Of a stretch of DNA of 49,456 nucleotides, positions 40,577 through 47,699 are shown one piece after another (the stretch's first letter is position 1; each line of letters opens with the position of its first letter). This DNA comes from a virus, in the IMG/VR virus record IMGVR_UViG_3300008113_004802, positions 1 to 49,456 of that record. The stretch is one strand, 5' to 3'. The notes beneath the pieces were generated by a model, which did no database searches, was not told the origin of the DNA, and saw only the letters and a program-made list of their open reading frames with translations. The translations under genes and the position numbers were made by a program.

Positions 40577-40585
40577 GATAAATAC
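40577..40585 (+). promoter_or_regulatory. T4-late-like promoter box GATAAATAC
   Basis: TTTGCGATAAATAC ends 19 bp before the ATG of the fibre gene, with AAGGAAG between. The same TTTGCGATAAATAC occurs on the minus strand near 12.14 kb. Confidence 0.5.
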
Positions 40586-40604
40586 AAGATAAGGAAGATT
40601 AATC

Positions 40605-42074
40605 ATGGCAATCTCAGGACAAGAGACATTACAAATAGGCGCACAAAATAGCCCCACTAATAGCGATTCATTGTGGGTAGCGTTTAATAAAACACAGAAT
40701 AACTTTAGCACACTTTTTAGTCAGGCTAGTCCATATGACATTTTTACTAGTCAAGCAGGTATATCAGTAACGTCTAACGCATCGACTGGTACAGTCACTA
40801 TTACAAATACAGGTGTTCTTAATTTAATACAAGGTACCGGCATCACATTATCGGGTGCAAATGGTAATATCGTTGTATCAGCTACAGGTGGAAACGGGAC
40901 AAGTGGAGTAACGAGCGTAGGTATTAGTTCAAATTCACTATCAATAACAAATACTCCAATAGTAAGTTCCGGTGTCATTAGTGTTGATCTACCGGTTCAA
41001 ACTAATATATTAGCAGGTAATTATATTGCGCCAACTGTAACAATTGACCAATATGGTAGAATTACTAATATTGCAAATGCATCTTCATTCGGTACTGTAA
41101 CAAGTGTAGCAGTTTCCGGTAGTGATGGTATTAGCGTAAGTGGTGGTCCTATAACTAGTAATGGAACTATTACTCTTACTAATACTGGTGTCACACGACT
41201 TACAGCTGGATCGGGTATTGTTTTAACTAGCAACACAGGTAATATTACTATTACTTCTACCGCGGCAGGCGGAAGTGTGAATGCCGCGGGTAACACAAGT
41301 GAAATTCAATTTAACTTAACAGGAACATTTAGTTCTAGTGCTAATTTGACATATGATTCAAGTAATAACATATTACGTGTAGGTAATTTAGAATCTACCG
41401 GCGATTTATTACCTTCAGCTAATATTACATATGATTTAGGTAGCCCAACAAAACGTTGGAAGGATCTATACCTAAGCAATAATTCTATTCTATTAGGTGA
41501 AAGTACAATAAGCGTTGATGATGGTGCATTGAAAGTTAATGGTAACCCACCTGATGCTGTATTTGAGTCATTACCGTTCGGAGAAGGTTCAGGTGTTAGT
41601 TGGGTTGCATGGGAAGGCGCCAATTTAACTGTACGTGGACCAAATGCTAGTATATTATCTACATTACAAAAAGTTGGTGTAGGTATGAAAATTAAACTAC
41701 TAACACCACCAGCAGTAGCAGGTAACACTTTAACTACTACAAGTAGATTAGAATTAACCAGTAATGCTACTCCTGGCTTTTATGAATATACATTTAATGT
41801 AGCAGAATCATCAGCTAATTTAGTATATATATACAGTGCCGAGATTGCATATACTAATACAGTATCTGTTGCATCAGATGGTAACATTGTGTTACCTGGA
41901 TCAGATTCATCTATTACTTACATCGATGGGTCATTGGCTGCGCCACAAATTATCGGTGTACCTGCTAATGCTACGGCAAACGGAGTGCCCGGACAGACAG
42001 CGTTTGATTCTAATTACATATATATTTGTACTGCCGCAAATACATGGAAACGAGCGGCAATCGCTACGTGGTAA
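40605..42074 (+). CDS. virion fibre or baseplate-associated structural protein
   Basis: The 489-aa protein is built of Thr/Ser/Asn/Gly-rich beta repeats such as GTVTITNTGVLNLIQGTGIT and GNIVVSA, typical of phage fibre shafts. DLGSPTKRWKDLYLSNNSILLGES is a motif common in long phage fibre proteins. The N-terminus SPTNSDSLWVAFNKTQNNFSTLF may be the virion attachment part, and the C-terminus TAFDSNYIYICTAANTWKRA is a small terminal domain found in many phage structural proteins. A late-type box and a strong terminator bracket the gene. Confidence 0.8.
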   Translation: MAISGQETLQIGAQNSPTNSDSLWVAFNKTQNNFSTLFSQASPYDIFTSQAGISVTSNASTGTVTITNTGVLNLIQGTGITLSGANGNIVVSATGGNGTSGVTSVGISSNSLSITNTPIVSSGVISVDLPVQTNILAGNYIAPTVTIDQYGRITNIANASSFGTVTSVAVSGSDGISVSGGPITSNGTITLTNTGVTRLTAGSGIVLTSNTGNITITSTAAGGSVNAAGNTSEIQFNLTGTFSSSANLTYDSSNNILRVGNLESTGDLLPSANITYDLGSPTKRWKDLYLSNNSILLGESTISVDDGALKVNGNPPDAVFESLPFGEGSGVSWVAWEGANLTVRGPNASILSTLQKVGVGMKIKLLTPPAVAGNTLTTTSRLELTSNATPGFYEYTFNVAESSANLVYIYSAEIAYTNTVSVASDGNIVLPGSDSSITYIDGSLAAPQIIGVPANATANGVPGQTAFDSNYIYICTAANTWKRAAIATW

Positions 42075-42097
42075 AAAAAGCCCCTAGGGGCTTTTTT
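42074..42097. terminator. bidirectional intrinsic terminator
   Basis: AAAAAA-GCCCCTAGGGGC-TTTTTT is a perfect GC-rich hairpin flanked by A and T runs, so it works in both directions. It lies between convergent genes and ends both the late plus-strand unit and the minus-strand unit on its right. Confidence 0.92.
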
Positions 42098-42104
42098 ATT
42101 TAAA

Positions 42105-42326
42105 TTAACTTTTTCGAGTTTTTATTGTACGTTCAAGCATGAAGTCAGTAAACTTACTAGCGCACATTGCAGGAACATCAATGAACGGATCCTCAAGATA
42201 GAATGGGCAACCACTTTTCCATTTACCTTTATCCTTAAAATATTTCAATTCTATCAAATCCTCATTTCTAGCTGGATTGAATTCTCTACGTGGAGAAAAC
42301 GTTCTTCGAAAAGTATTAAGTAACAT
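42105..42326 (-). CDS. conserved phage protein, 73 aa, unknown function
   Basis: The stretch RRTFSPRREFNPARNEDLIE and KWKSGCPFYLEDPFIDVPAM is familiar from other phages, where the protein is annotated as hypothetical. Basic, soluble; last gene of the minus-strand unit before the terminator. Confidence 0.7.
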   Translation of the reverse strand: MLLNTFRRTFSPRREFNPARNEDLIELKYFKDKGKWKSGCPFYLEDPFIDVPAMCASKFTDFMLERTIKTRKS

Positions 42327-42327
42327 A

Positions 42328-42516
42328 TTAGGTTCGTGGCATTTTAGAGGCTTCTGAGATAACTACAAATACATCATCTAATGTATTGCACATTACCTTG
42401 GCTGTTTTCCAGTCATCATTTGAGTCATTACCGGACACTTCAACCATGAAGCCATTGTCGTAAAAATTAACAGTCAAGCTGTCATTACATTTTGATAGTT
42501 TATCTGATAGTTGCAT
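42328..42516 (-). CDS. conserved phage protein, 62 aa, unknown function
   Basis: A small alpha/beta protein: LTVNFYDNGFMVEVSG reads as a beta hairpin, followed by a helix (TLDDVFVVISEASKM). This type is common in phages without known role. A stable hairpin sits directly upstream. Confidence 0.68.
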   Translation of the reverse strand: MQLSDKLSKCNDSLTVNFYDNGFMVEVSGNDSNDDWKTAKVMCNTLDDVFVVISEASKMPRT

Positions 42517-42523
42517 ATATTGT

Positions 42524-42541
42524 ATAGGGCCGTAGCCCTAT
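42524..42541 (-). other. intergenic hairpin with UNCG-type loop
   Basis: On the minus strand ATAGGGC and GCCCTAT form a perfect 7-bp stem around TACG, a UNCG-class tetraloop. No T-run follows. It lies between the 127-aa gene and the 62-aa gene, 7 bp upstream of the latter's start, and may block 3' decay of the upstream mRNA or shape expression of the downstream gene. Confidence 0.5.
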
Positions 42542-42544
42542 TAA

Positions 42545-42928
42545 TTAGTTAGTGCTATTAACTGCTTCGAGCACTTGCTCGGCAGTAACTTCTTTTTTCT
42601 TGCCACGTGCTTTGATAGATTCCAAGCTTGGCTTAGCACTTTTAGAAGTCTTAACTTTGACTTCTCCCTTATTGGACTCTTTAGTGCGGTCCTCAATTGC
42701 ATCACCAATCAATGATTGATCGGATGCTGACTGGAAATCTGCGTGAGTTTCCAAATACTTGAGTGCTTCAAGTTTAGTCATTTCTGTAGGCAACTCTACC
42801 AAGTCAATACGACTTGCGCCACCTTTAGAGAATTGTTTGATACGGCGTACCATGTCATCAGTAAAACGCACTTTAGCGTTACCGTTGTGAATAGTAATAC
42901 CGGCGACTTTGAAAGTTTGATTAGCCAT
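42545..42928 (-). CDS. hypothetical basic protein, 127 aa
   Basis: A folded-looking N-terminal half (KVAGITIHNGNAKVRFTDD with a Leu-rich helix) is followed by a charged Lys/Ser-rich linker and a short C-terminal helix EQVLEAVNS. Not recognised. AAAGGAAAC precedes the ATG. It has its own sigma70 promoter. Confidence 0.7.
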   Translation of the reverse strand: MANQTFKVAGITIHNGNAKVRFTDDMVRRIKQFSKGGASRIDLVELPTEMTKLEALKYLETHADFQSASDQSLIGDAIEDRTKESNKGEVKVKTSKSAKPSLESIKARGKKKEVTAEQVLEAVNSTN

Positions 42929-42992
42929 TTGAGTTTCCTTTGAAGTTTAAGCTAAGTTTAAAAATGTACTGATATTGCTCAGTACTGTTATA

Positions 42993-43021
42993 ATGATAAC
43001 ACAAATGGAGTTTATTGTCAA
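42993..43021 (-). promoter_or_regulatory. sigma70 promoter
   Basis: On the minus strand TTGACA, 17 bp, TATCAT. One mismatch in the -10. Drives the 127-aa gene. Confidence 0.75.
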
Positions 43022-43039
43022 CCATGTGTGTTACCAAAA

Positions 43040-43186
43040 TTAGTATGACTCACCCAATAATTGAGCACGTCCGATCGGGCTCATACCACGACCTAGGTTT
43101 TCCGCATCCCAGCAGGTATAGCCGGGAAGTTCAATATCATTCCAACGACTCTCTGATAAGAAAAGGCGCACACGAAACATTTTCAT
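43040..43186 (-). CDS. small conserved phage protein, 48 aa
   Basis: The ATG at 43186 follows GGAG by 7 bp; more upstream codons in frame lie inside the previous gene. FLSESRWNDIELPGYTCWDA followed by ENLGRGMSPIGRAQLLGE is a compact sequence of a kind seen in phages. It follows the LPD29-like gene in the same unit. Function unknown. Confidence 0.6.
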   Translation of the reverse strand: MKMFRVRLFLSESRWNDIELPGYTCWDAENLGRGMSPIGRAQLLGESY

Positions 43187-43187
43187 T

Positions 43188-43604
43188 TTATTTCTCCAAG
43201 ATATAAGGTTTATCCCATTTGCCGATGTTAACATCAACATAGTAGGCAGTGTTGAAATAATCGGTCATTGCATCCGATTCGTCATACCAATCGGCAGCTT
43301 TTAATGCCTTGAATGCTTCGGTCAAGAATGCCTTAGCCTTGCCATCATAGTGATCTTGGAACCAGTAAGGGTTAACTTGATCATAGCCATTAGTATTGGG
43401 CTTGAATCCACGAGCTACTTGATAGTGGTCATTGCCACAAACACGATTGCTGTTACCGATAAAGTCAATAGCACCGGATTTGAGGGTTAAAACAATAGTC
43501 ATGTGACTACGGACACTCAAGGATCCTTTAACTTTATACTTAGCCAAGATTGGCTTGAGTGCTTGTGCAATCTTTGCTTTGCGTTCTTGATTCATGTAAG
43601 CCAT
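43188..43604 (-). CDS. LPD29-like phage protein, 138 aa
   Basis: The protein begins AYMNQERKAKIAQALKPIL, then KYKVKGSLSVRSHMTIVLTL, SGAIDFIG, VNPYWF, MTDYFNTAYYVDVNIGKWDKPY. This pattern fits the domain called large polyvalent protein-associated domain 29, common in phages and mobile elements, with no assigned activity. It has its own promoter. Confidence 0.72.
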   Translation of the reverse strand: MAYMNQERKAKIAQALKPILAKYKVKGSLSVRSHMTIVLTLKSGAIDFIGNSNRVCGNDHYQVARGFKPNTNGYDQVNPYWFQDHYDGKAKAFLTEAFKALKAADWYDESDAMTDYFNTAYYVDVNIGKWDKPYILEK

Positions 43605-43637
43605 TTCGTATTCCTTTGTTTAACTGTTTAAGATTCT

Positions 43638-43666
43638 ATTGTAGCACAATGCCCATTTATTGTCAA
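43638..43666 (-). promoter_or_regulatory. sigma70 promoter, repeated family
   Basis: On the minus strand TTGACA, 17 bp, TACAAT, with the spacer ATAAATGGGCATTGTGC identical to that of the plus-strand promoter at 13.41 kb and the leader AGAATCTTAAACAGT of the family. Confidence 0.85.
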
Positions 43667-43667
43667 A

Positions 43668-43799
43668 TTATTGTTCCATCGGATCACCAAGAAAATACTC
43701 GGTTACATAGGTGACAACAATGTCTTTGCCGGAATGAATACGCAAGTACTCACCTAGAGCTTCTACATTGCGGAACAAATAACCATTTGCTTTGTACAT
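43668..43799 (-). CDS. hypothetical protein, 43 aa
   Basis: A small protein, MYKANGYLFRNVEALGEYLR followed by a beta strand IVVTYVTEYFLG, with a GAGGA ribosome binding site. It lies between two family promoters and so forms a single-gene cassette. Not recognised. Confidence 0.6.
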   Translation of the reverse strand: MYKANGYLFRNVEALGEYLRIHSGKDIVVTYVTEYFLGDPMEQ

Positions 43800-43832
43800 T
43801 TCTTAGTCCTCTTTATCAGTTTCAATACAAGT

Positions 43833-43861
43833 ATTGTAGCACAGGATCCATTTATTGTCAA
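43833..43861 (-). promoter_or_regulatory. sigma70 promoter, repeated family
   Basis: On the minus strand TTGACA, 17 bp, TACAAT, spacer beginning ATAAATGG as in the other members. Confidence 0.85.
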
Positions 43862-43874
43862 ATTTCACTAAATT

Positions 43875-43980
43875 CGCTAGAACTGTATCAGTATAGATTC
43901 CTGAGAATCCTAGCGATTTTGAAGCACCGGGACGGTGAAAATGAGTACTTTTGTATGCAAAAAAGTACTACGAAAGTACT
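43875..43980. other. multi-hairpin intergenic element
   Basis: Five inverted repeats lie close together. CGCTAG (43875-43880) pairs with CTAGCG (43910-43915) and encloses ACTG-TAT-CAGT (43882-43892) and GATTC-CTGA-GAATC (43896-43909), a three-way junction. CACCG-GGA-CGGTG follows (43925-43937), then AGTACTTTT paired with AAAAGTACT (43944-43969) and a third AGTACT (43975-43980). No gene is visible in it. It could be a structured RNA from the minus-strand transcript, a processing or termination site, or a DNA element such as an origin. Confidence 0.5.
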
Positions 43981-43990
43981 AAAATTAGGG

Positions 43991-44158
43991 TCAACTATTG
44001 ACGGTATTGTACGGGGTATAATCTTCTTCTAGGTCATAAACCGCAGCCTGATACACCCAAGAAACCGGGATTTCTAGCATCCTAGCAATTGTTACAGGGT
44101 TAGTACCCACTAACAATAGGTTGCGGATTTCAATATCCAAGTCTGCCATTTTACTCAT
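43991..44158 (-). CDS. small helix-turn-helix protein, 55 aa
   Basis: IRNLLLVGTNPVTIARMLEI followed by PVSWVYQAA reads as a helix-turn-helix with the recognition helix after IPVSW. An acidic tail follows. It starts in a TAATG overlap with the upstream gene. It could regulate the surrounding early genes. Confidence 0.65.
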   Translation of the reverse strand: MSKMADLDIEIRNLLLVGTNPVTIARMLEIPVSWVYQAAVYDLEEDYTPYNTVNS

Positions 44159-44433
44159 TACAAAACCTCCAACATGTTAGCGGGCACTTTCCAACTACGG
44201 AAGTTAGCCGGCTCATCTACAATAATAAATTTACGATTGATTTTCTTTACAACACCGGAGATTGCACCGCGCTTTGAACTAGAGAATTTAACATTAGATC
44301 CAACTGTCAATGCCGATTTGTTACGCACCACTAATTGGGCACGGGCAAAACGCATTGCATCACCGATGCTATTCAATTCTTCGTTAGTGAAGTCACCCTG
44401 CATGATAGCAGTATTAATTTGCTTGATGTTCAT
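44158..44433 (-). CDS. conserved phage protein, 91 aa, possible KOW-like domain
   Basis: An N-terminal helical part (INTAIMQGDFTNEELNSIGD) is followed by VGSNVKFSSSKRGAISGVVK and INRKFIIVDE, a small SH3/KOW-like barrel, ending WKVPANMLEVL. Such proteins are common in phages; no function is established. AAAGGAG precedes the start. Confidence 0.68.
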   Translation of the reverse strand: MNIKQINTAIMQGDFTNEELNSIGDAMRFARAQLVVRNKSALTVGSNVKFSSSKRGAISGVVKKINRKFIIVDEPANFRSWKVPANMLEVL

Positions 44434-44462
44434 TTGAACTCCTTTTGACTGAATAAGACTCT

Positions 44463-44491
44463 ATTATATACCCAAACCGATTTATTGTCAA
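44463..44491 (-). promoter_or_regulatory. consensus sigma70 promoter, repeated family
   Basis: On the minus strand TTGACA, 17 bp, TATAAT, with the same leader GAGTCTTATTCAGTCAAAAG as the plus-strand promoter at 12.77 kb. Confidence 0.9.
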
Positions 44492-44495
44492 CCTT

Positions 44496-44735
44496 TTATT
44501 GTTTGATGTTTTTCATTGCATTTTCCATGTCTTCCAGATGCTTGCGATACTGGATACGGCCAAGATTGATATTGTACATCACATAGACTAGTATTGCAAT
44601 ACAAAATGAGATTCCGATATATGGAATCGCTGTTGCGGGAATGAGGGTAAGCAAATAAACTGTAGCACACCCTGCTATTGCGGCGAGTGCAATTTCTTTT
44701 GCAGTTTGTGCGACTGCTTGTGTTTTATCTGACAT
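44496..44735 (-). CDS. membrane protein with two spans, 79 aa
   Basis: Two adjacent hydrophobic helices (ALAAIAGCATVYLLTLI and IPYIGISFCIAILVYVMY) are flanked by charged N- and C-termini. Not recognised. It has its own promoter and AAAGGAAAT site. Confidence 0.65.
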   Translation of the reverse strand: MSDKTQAVAQTAKEIALAAIAGCATVYLLTLIPATAIPYIGISFCIAILVYVMYNINLGRIQYRKHLEDMENAMKNIKQ

Positions 44736-44767
44736 GTTGAATTTCCTTTCTAAATTTCAATGCAAAT

Positions 44768-44796
44768 ATTATAGCACCAAAAGGATTTAATGTCAA
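44768..44796 (-). promoter_or_regulatory. consensus sigma70 promoter, repeated family
   Basis: On the minus strand TTGACA, 17 bp, TATAAT with extended TGC. The TGA stop of the preceding gene lies inside the -35. Confidence 0.9.
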
Positions 44797-45002
44797 CCTT
44801 TTAGTTTATGAATTAGTTCATTGTAATAAGATCCGGGTAATTCTTGTAGTGCATCTAGGAGCAATGCTTCAATCCTTCCGGTAACATACAATGCCGCATC
44901 TATTCTATTGCCTGGACGGCGATCCAAACAAGACTTAAACTGCCTAGATATAAATTCATCTACCAGTTGTTTGTGTAGTTCTTTTTTGGTAACGTCTTTC
45001 AT
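44793..45002 (-). CDS. hypothetical protein, 69 aa
   Basis: A helical basic protein (KKELHKQLVDEFISRQF, then RIEALLLDALQELPGS). Not recognised. It overlaps the 52-aa gene by an ATGA junction. Confidence 0.65.
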   Translation of the reverse strand: MKDVTKKELHKQLVDEFISRQFKSCLDRRPGNRIDAALYVTGRIEALLLDALQELPGSYYNELIHKLKG

Positions 45003-45157
45003 ACAAGTACCTCTCGGTTTGGATGTTTGTCTTTACGACGGTATTGTACTTTGGATTGTACAACCTTAGGTTTGAACGGAGTGTTGCTACAAAACAACAC
45101 TTTGTGGGCCCGATGTTTGGGCTGTTCAATAGTGAATGATATAGTTCTTCGTTTCAT
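44999..45157 (-). CDS. small basic phage protein, 52 aa
   Basis: Very basic: MKRRTISFTIEQPKHRAHK and later KYR-type clusters (VQYRRKDKHPNRE). The pattern FTIEQPKHRAHKVLFCSNTP FKPKVV is familiar from other phages. It is the first gene behind a consensus promoter. It may bind nucleic acid. Confidence 0.65.
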   Translation of the reverse strand: MKRRTISFTIEQPKHRAHKVLFCSNTPFKPKVVQSKVQYRRKDKHPNREVLV

Positions 45158-45164
45158 AATGCGT

Positions 45165-45193
45165 ATTATAGCATAGAAACATATTTATGTCAA
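45165..45193 (-). promoter_or_regulatory. consensus sigma70 promoter, repeated family
   Basis: On the minus strand TTGACA, 17 bp, TATAAT with TGC. The -35 carries the TGA stop of the upstream 365-aa gene. Confidence 0.9.
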
Positions 45194-46287
45194 CTTTCGG
45201 AAATACCTTGGTAGTTCTGTAGTAGTTTTTGTATTGCTGAATTTGCATCAGTACCATTACGTAGAGCCTCTGCTACATCATCAATGAATTCTGTTTGGAA
45301 GTCTTGTTTTGTTTCTGGACTTAAGCTACGATATTTTGCGGCTACTGCACTATTTGCTGTCATATGTTTGTTCCACAATTCTTGTGCATGACCACTACTT
45401 TGTGACATTTGACTTTGTTGTTGCTGTTGTTGAGCCTGTTGTTCCTTATCCTGTTTTACTTTGTTTGCACGTTGAATATACTTAAAGCGATTAGGATCCT
45501 TCTTCTTCAAGTCAGTGCGGCTAGCATGGTACTTATCTGTTACAGGTCTAAACTGCCCACCATATGGATTGAACAATAAGAACTCTGCATCCTCATCACT
45601 TAGATTGCCTATCCCCTTTTGTACATCACTTTGTAGTTGCTTGATGCCTTTATTATATGCATCATAGTCTGCACCTGTTAATGTATTTGCAGGGAAATCA
45701 TTATCCATATCAATTTGTGGATAGTTGGCTGAATCTTTGCTATGTAAGTAGTTCATACCTTTAGCAGTAAATTGGTCTAGTATAAAAGCTCCCTTACCCG
45801 GACGTAAAAAGTATAATACCTTTGTAAAGAAACTTACACCTAACCCAGGAAGTAATTGTAGTTTACGCAATCTTTGAATCAGGTCAAATGCTTGTGCATT
45901 TGTTAGATCACCAAAACGTATTTCGTTTAATGCATTGTTGACTTGTCGTCTTGCTTCTTTGTCGTTCTTTAATTTCTTGTACAGTAGTTTGGGGTTGTTA
46001 GCACGATTGACCATACCGCCCCAGGCCATAATATAGAATAACAATTTTAAACTACTATTAGCTTTATCGGCAACCATTGCTTTAACTTCAGGCTTACTGT
46101 TTGTAGTAGTTGGATAGTTTTGTGGATTGTTCATTCCAGAAACAGATGCTAAACGACTAGGGTTATACTTTGCAGGTCCCCTGGCATCCATATATTTGTT
46201 ACCTTGTGGATCGCTTTGTTGAAGCATTTTCCACTCGGCTTTTAATAATTTTAAATCTTGTTTGTCAAGCACTTCATTAATACGCAT
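45190..46287 (-). CDS. OGG-fold-like protein, 365 aa
   Basis: Residues about 145-185 read LPGLGVSFFTKVLYFLRPGK followed by ILDQFTAKGM, similar to the helix-hairpin-helix segment of 8-oxoguanine-glycosylase-fold proteins: a glycine turn, a Lys (FTK) and an Asp (ILDQ) in the places of the catalytic Lys and Asp. The helical surroundings fit. If real, it would be a base-excision DNA glycosylase or an inactive relative. A Gln-rich linker (about 285-300) and a helical C-terminus follow. The N-terminus MRINEVLDKQ vaguely recalls capsid-targeting peptides. A late-type box precedes it. Confidence 0.45.
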   Translation of the reverse strand: MRINEVLDKQDLKLLKAEWKMLQQSDPQGNKYMDARGPAKYNPSRLASVSGMNNPQNYPTTTNSKPEVKAMVADKANSSLKLLFYIMAWGGMVNRANNPKLLYKKLKNDKEARRQVNNALNEIRFGDLTNAQAFDLIQRLRKLQLLPGLGVSFFTKVLYFLRPGKGAFILDQFTAKGMNYLHSKDSANYPQIDMDNDFPANTLTGADYDAYNKGIKQLQSDVQKGIGNLSDEDAEFLLFNPYGGQFRPVTDKYHASRTDLKKKDPNRFKYIQRANKVKQDKEQQAQQQQQQSQMSQSSGHAQELWNKHMTANSAVAAKYRSLSPETKQDFQTEFIDDVAEALRNGTDANSAIQKLLQNYQGISES

Positions 46288-46290
46288 ATA

Positions 46291-46299
46291 GTATTTATT
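46291..46299 (-). promoter_or_regulatory. T4-late-like promoter box AATAAATAC
   Basis: On the minus strand the box is followed by TAT and the ATG, so the transcript would be nearly leaderless. Confidence 0.4.
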
Positions 46300-46315
46300 C
46301 TACTATGTATTAATC

Positions 46316-46600
46316 CTATAGTAGTCTGAATAGGGCAACACTGTCTATGGTTGTAAGTAACAAATAATTTGCCAACATACCAAAACTGTTACGTGACCAA
46401 GCCGCCCAAGCATACATACCACAACTAGCAATAGTTAGTGTAAGATACCATATAAAAGGAACAGCAGGTACAGAACTTGCAAACCAAATTGCTGCACCTA
46501 TGCTCATGGACCAAGCTAAGGTTTCTATTACAAATCTAATTGGATTACTTTTCCAATCCTCTTTGATCCAATTAACTGTACCAGATAATATATTGGTCAT
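46316..46600 (-). CDS. membrane protein with three spans, 94 aa
   Basis: VNWIKEDWKSNPIRFVIETL precedes three hydrophobic helices; AWSRNSFGMLANYLLL is a conserved-looking loop. I have seen this type in phages of aquatic bacteria, without function. It starts in an ATGA overlap with the His-rich gene. Confidence 0.65.
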   Translation of the reverse strand: MTNILSGTVNWIKEDWKSNPIRFVIETLAWSMSIGAAIWFASSVPAVPFIWYLTLTIASCGMYAWAAWSRNSFGMLANYLLLTTIDSVALFRLL

Positions 46601-46896
46601 TGACTACAGGTTCGTTCTCTGTATAAACGACCATCTGCTGTTTGAATCTCTTTCCACTCAGTACAAATTAATGGCTGAGGTGATTGTTGAATGACAACAG
46701 GTTGTTGGACAACTATTGGTTGTTGACGTCCTAATTCATAACTTATGGCACCAATTACTATAGGTGCTACCCACCAACCCATGCCCGGTCCACGATGATA
46801 GCCACCATGGTGACCGTGATGACGGAATCCATGATGTTGTGCTACTGCTGAACCTGCTAATACTAATAGTGATATTGCTACTATAATTTTTTTCAT
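46597..46896 (-). CDS. exported His-rich protein, 99 aa
   Basis: A clear signal peptide (MKKIIVAISLLVLAGSAVAQ) is followed by HHGFRHHGHHGGYHR, a His/Gly-rich segment that should bind metal ions, then a hydrophobic stretch and Gln/Val/Pro repeats (PIVVQQPVVIQQ). The C-terminus has two Cys. It resembles small bacterial periplasmic proteins of unknown role. AGGAGAATA precedes the ATG. Likely located in the host periplasm. Confidence 0.75.
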   Translation of the reverse strand: MKKIIVAISLLVLAGSAVAQHHGFRHHGHHGGYHRGPGMGWWVAPIVIGAISYELGRQQPIVVQQPVVIQQSPQPLICTEWKEIQTADGRLYRERTCSQ

Positions 46897-46923
46897 AGTA
46901 TTCTCCTATATATGTATAACGTA

Positions 46924-47100
46924 TTACTCAAGTGTTCCGTTGACTTTGTGTAAGTCAATTGCTTCTTGTAATACAAGTTCTACCATTTTATTTAGCGTAA
47001 TGTCACGCTTGTGTGCTTCCATAGCTAACTGATAGATGTCATGTTCATCTAAATTCAATTCGATTTCGACTCTATTATCTTCTTTTACTGGTTCTGTCAT
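46924..47100 (-). CDS. ribbon-helix-helix-like protein, 58 aa
   Basis: The ATG at 47100 follows AAGGAAG and is preferred over an upstream start at 47124. VEIELNLDEHDIYQLAMEAH and ITLNKMVELVLQEAI form a strand followed by two helices, as in CopG/Arc-type regulators. The N-terminus is acidic, which is unusual for DNA binding, so the call is tentative. Confidence 0.55.
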   Translation of the reverse strand: MTEPVKEDNRVEIELNLDEHDIYQLAMEAHKRDITLNKMVELVLQEAIDLHKVNGTLE

Positions 47101-47317
47101 TTTTCTTCCTTGATTTTTTTGCAACCTCTACTAAAGGAGCAATGTTGTTGTCATAAATTTGAGCCATAGTTCTATATAACCCTGTGCGTTCTTGGGGCGT
47201 CATTCCAGCACACCAAGGTGGGTCATTCGGATCCCTGTCTAATCCATAATCATGTCTATATGTTAGACACATATCATGGATAATTTTCTCACGGTTATTG
47301 GAATCTATATTAATCAC
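47075..47317 (-). CDS. hypothetical protein, 80 aa, GTG start
   Basis: The start codon is GTG, overlapping the stop of the 27-aa gene. The protein has CLTYRHDYGLDRDPNDPPWC and a basic C-terminus. Not recognised; similar short proteins occur in phages. Confidence 0.6.
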   Translation of the reverse strand: MINIDSNNREKIIHDMCLTYRHDYGLDRDPNDPPWCAGMTPQERTGLYRTMAQIYDNNIAPLVEVAKKSRKKNDRTSKRR

Positions 47318-47397
47318 AATTTATGTAAAGCTAAGATAACAAGTAGTGCCACCGTACAAATTATACTTTCAGGAACATACACACTTTTAATTATCAT
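47314..47397 (-). CDS. very short membrane peptide, 27 aa
   Basis: The peptide is nearly all one hydrophobic helix (IICTVALLVILALHKL). It follows a consensus promoter and AAGAAG site and overlaps the next gene, which supports expression. It may be a leader or a small membrane-active peptide. Confidence 0.45.
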   Translation of the reverse strand: MIIKSVYVPESIICTVALLVILALHKL

Positions 47398-47417
47398 TTT
47401 CTTCTTTCATTTAAATT

Positions 47418-47446
47418 ATTATACACATAAACTAATATATTGTCAA
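47418..47446 (-). promoter_or_regulatory. consensus sigma70 promoter
   Basis: On the minus strand TTGACA, 17 bp, TATAAT, immediately after the stop of the 81-aa gene. Confidence 0.88.
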
Positions 47447-47692
47447 CTAGTTTAACAATCTTTTGGGCATATTAGGATTTTCATCTTCTTCCAAAGCTTG
47501 GGCTAAAGTTTCCAAATCCTCATCTCCCAACTCATCCAAATCAATTTCTAATGCTTCATCCATGAGTTCACCGGACTCAACTAGTCTAGTAAGTTCAGAA
47601 ACAAGGTCGTCTAGTTCTTCCTGTGTTCCATCAAAGTTATCAAAGCACCCGGGTGCAAATTCAATCTTAAGAGGTTTCTTTTCTTCTGTCAT
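47447..47692 (-). CDS. acidic conserved phage protein, 81 aa
   Basis: KIEFAPGCFDNFDGTQEELD is a pattern seen in other phages, followed by a very acidic helical segment rich in Asp, Glu and Leu. Function unknown; strong acidity could mean DNA mimicry or partner binding. Confidence 0.7.
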   Translation of the reverse strand: MTEEKKPLKIEFAPGCFDNFDGTQEELDDLVSELTRLVESGELMDEALEIDLDELGDEDLETLAQALEEDENPNMPKRLLN

Positions 47693-47699
47693 AATCTAA

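Noticed and set aside
43875-43915. Cloverleaf-like fold that might be a tRNA
   Set aside because: The arms are 4-6 bp with no acceptor stem, no T-loop GTTCRA motif and no anticodon arm of the right length.
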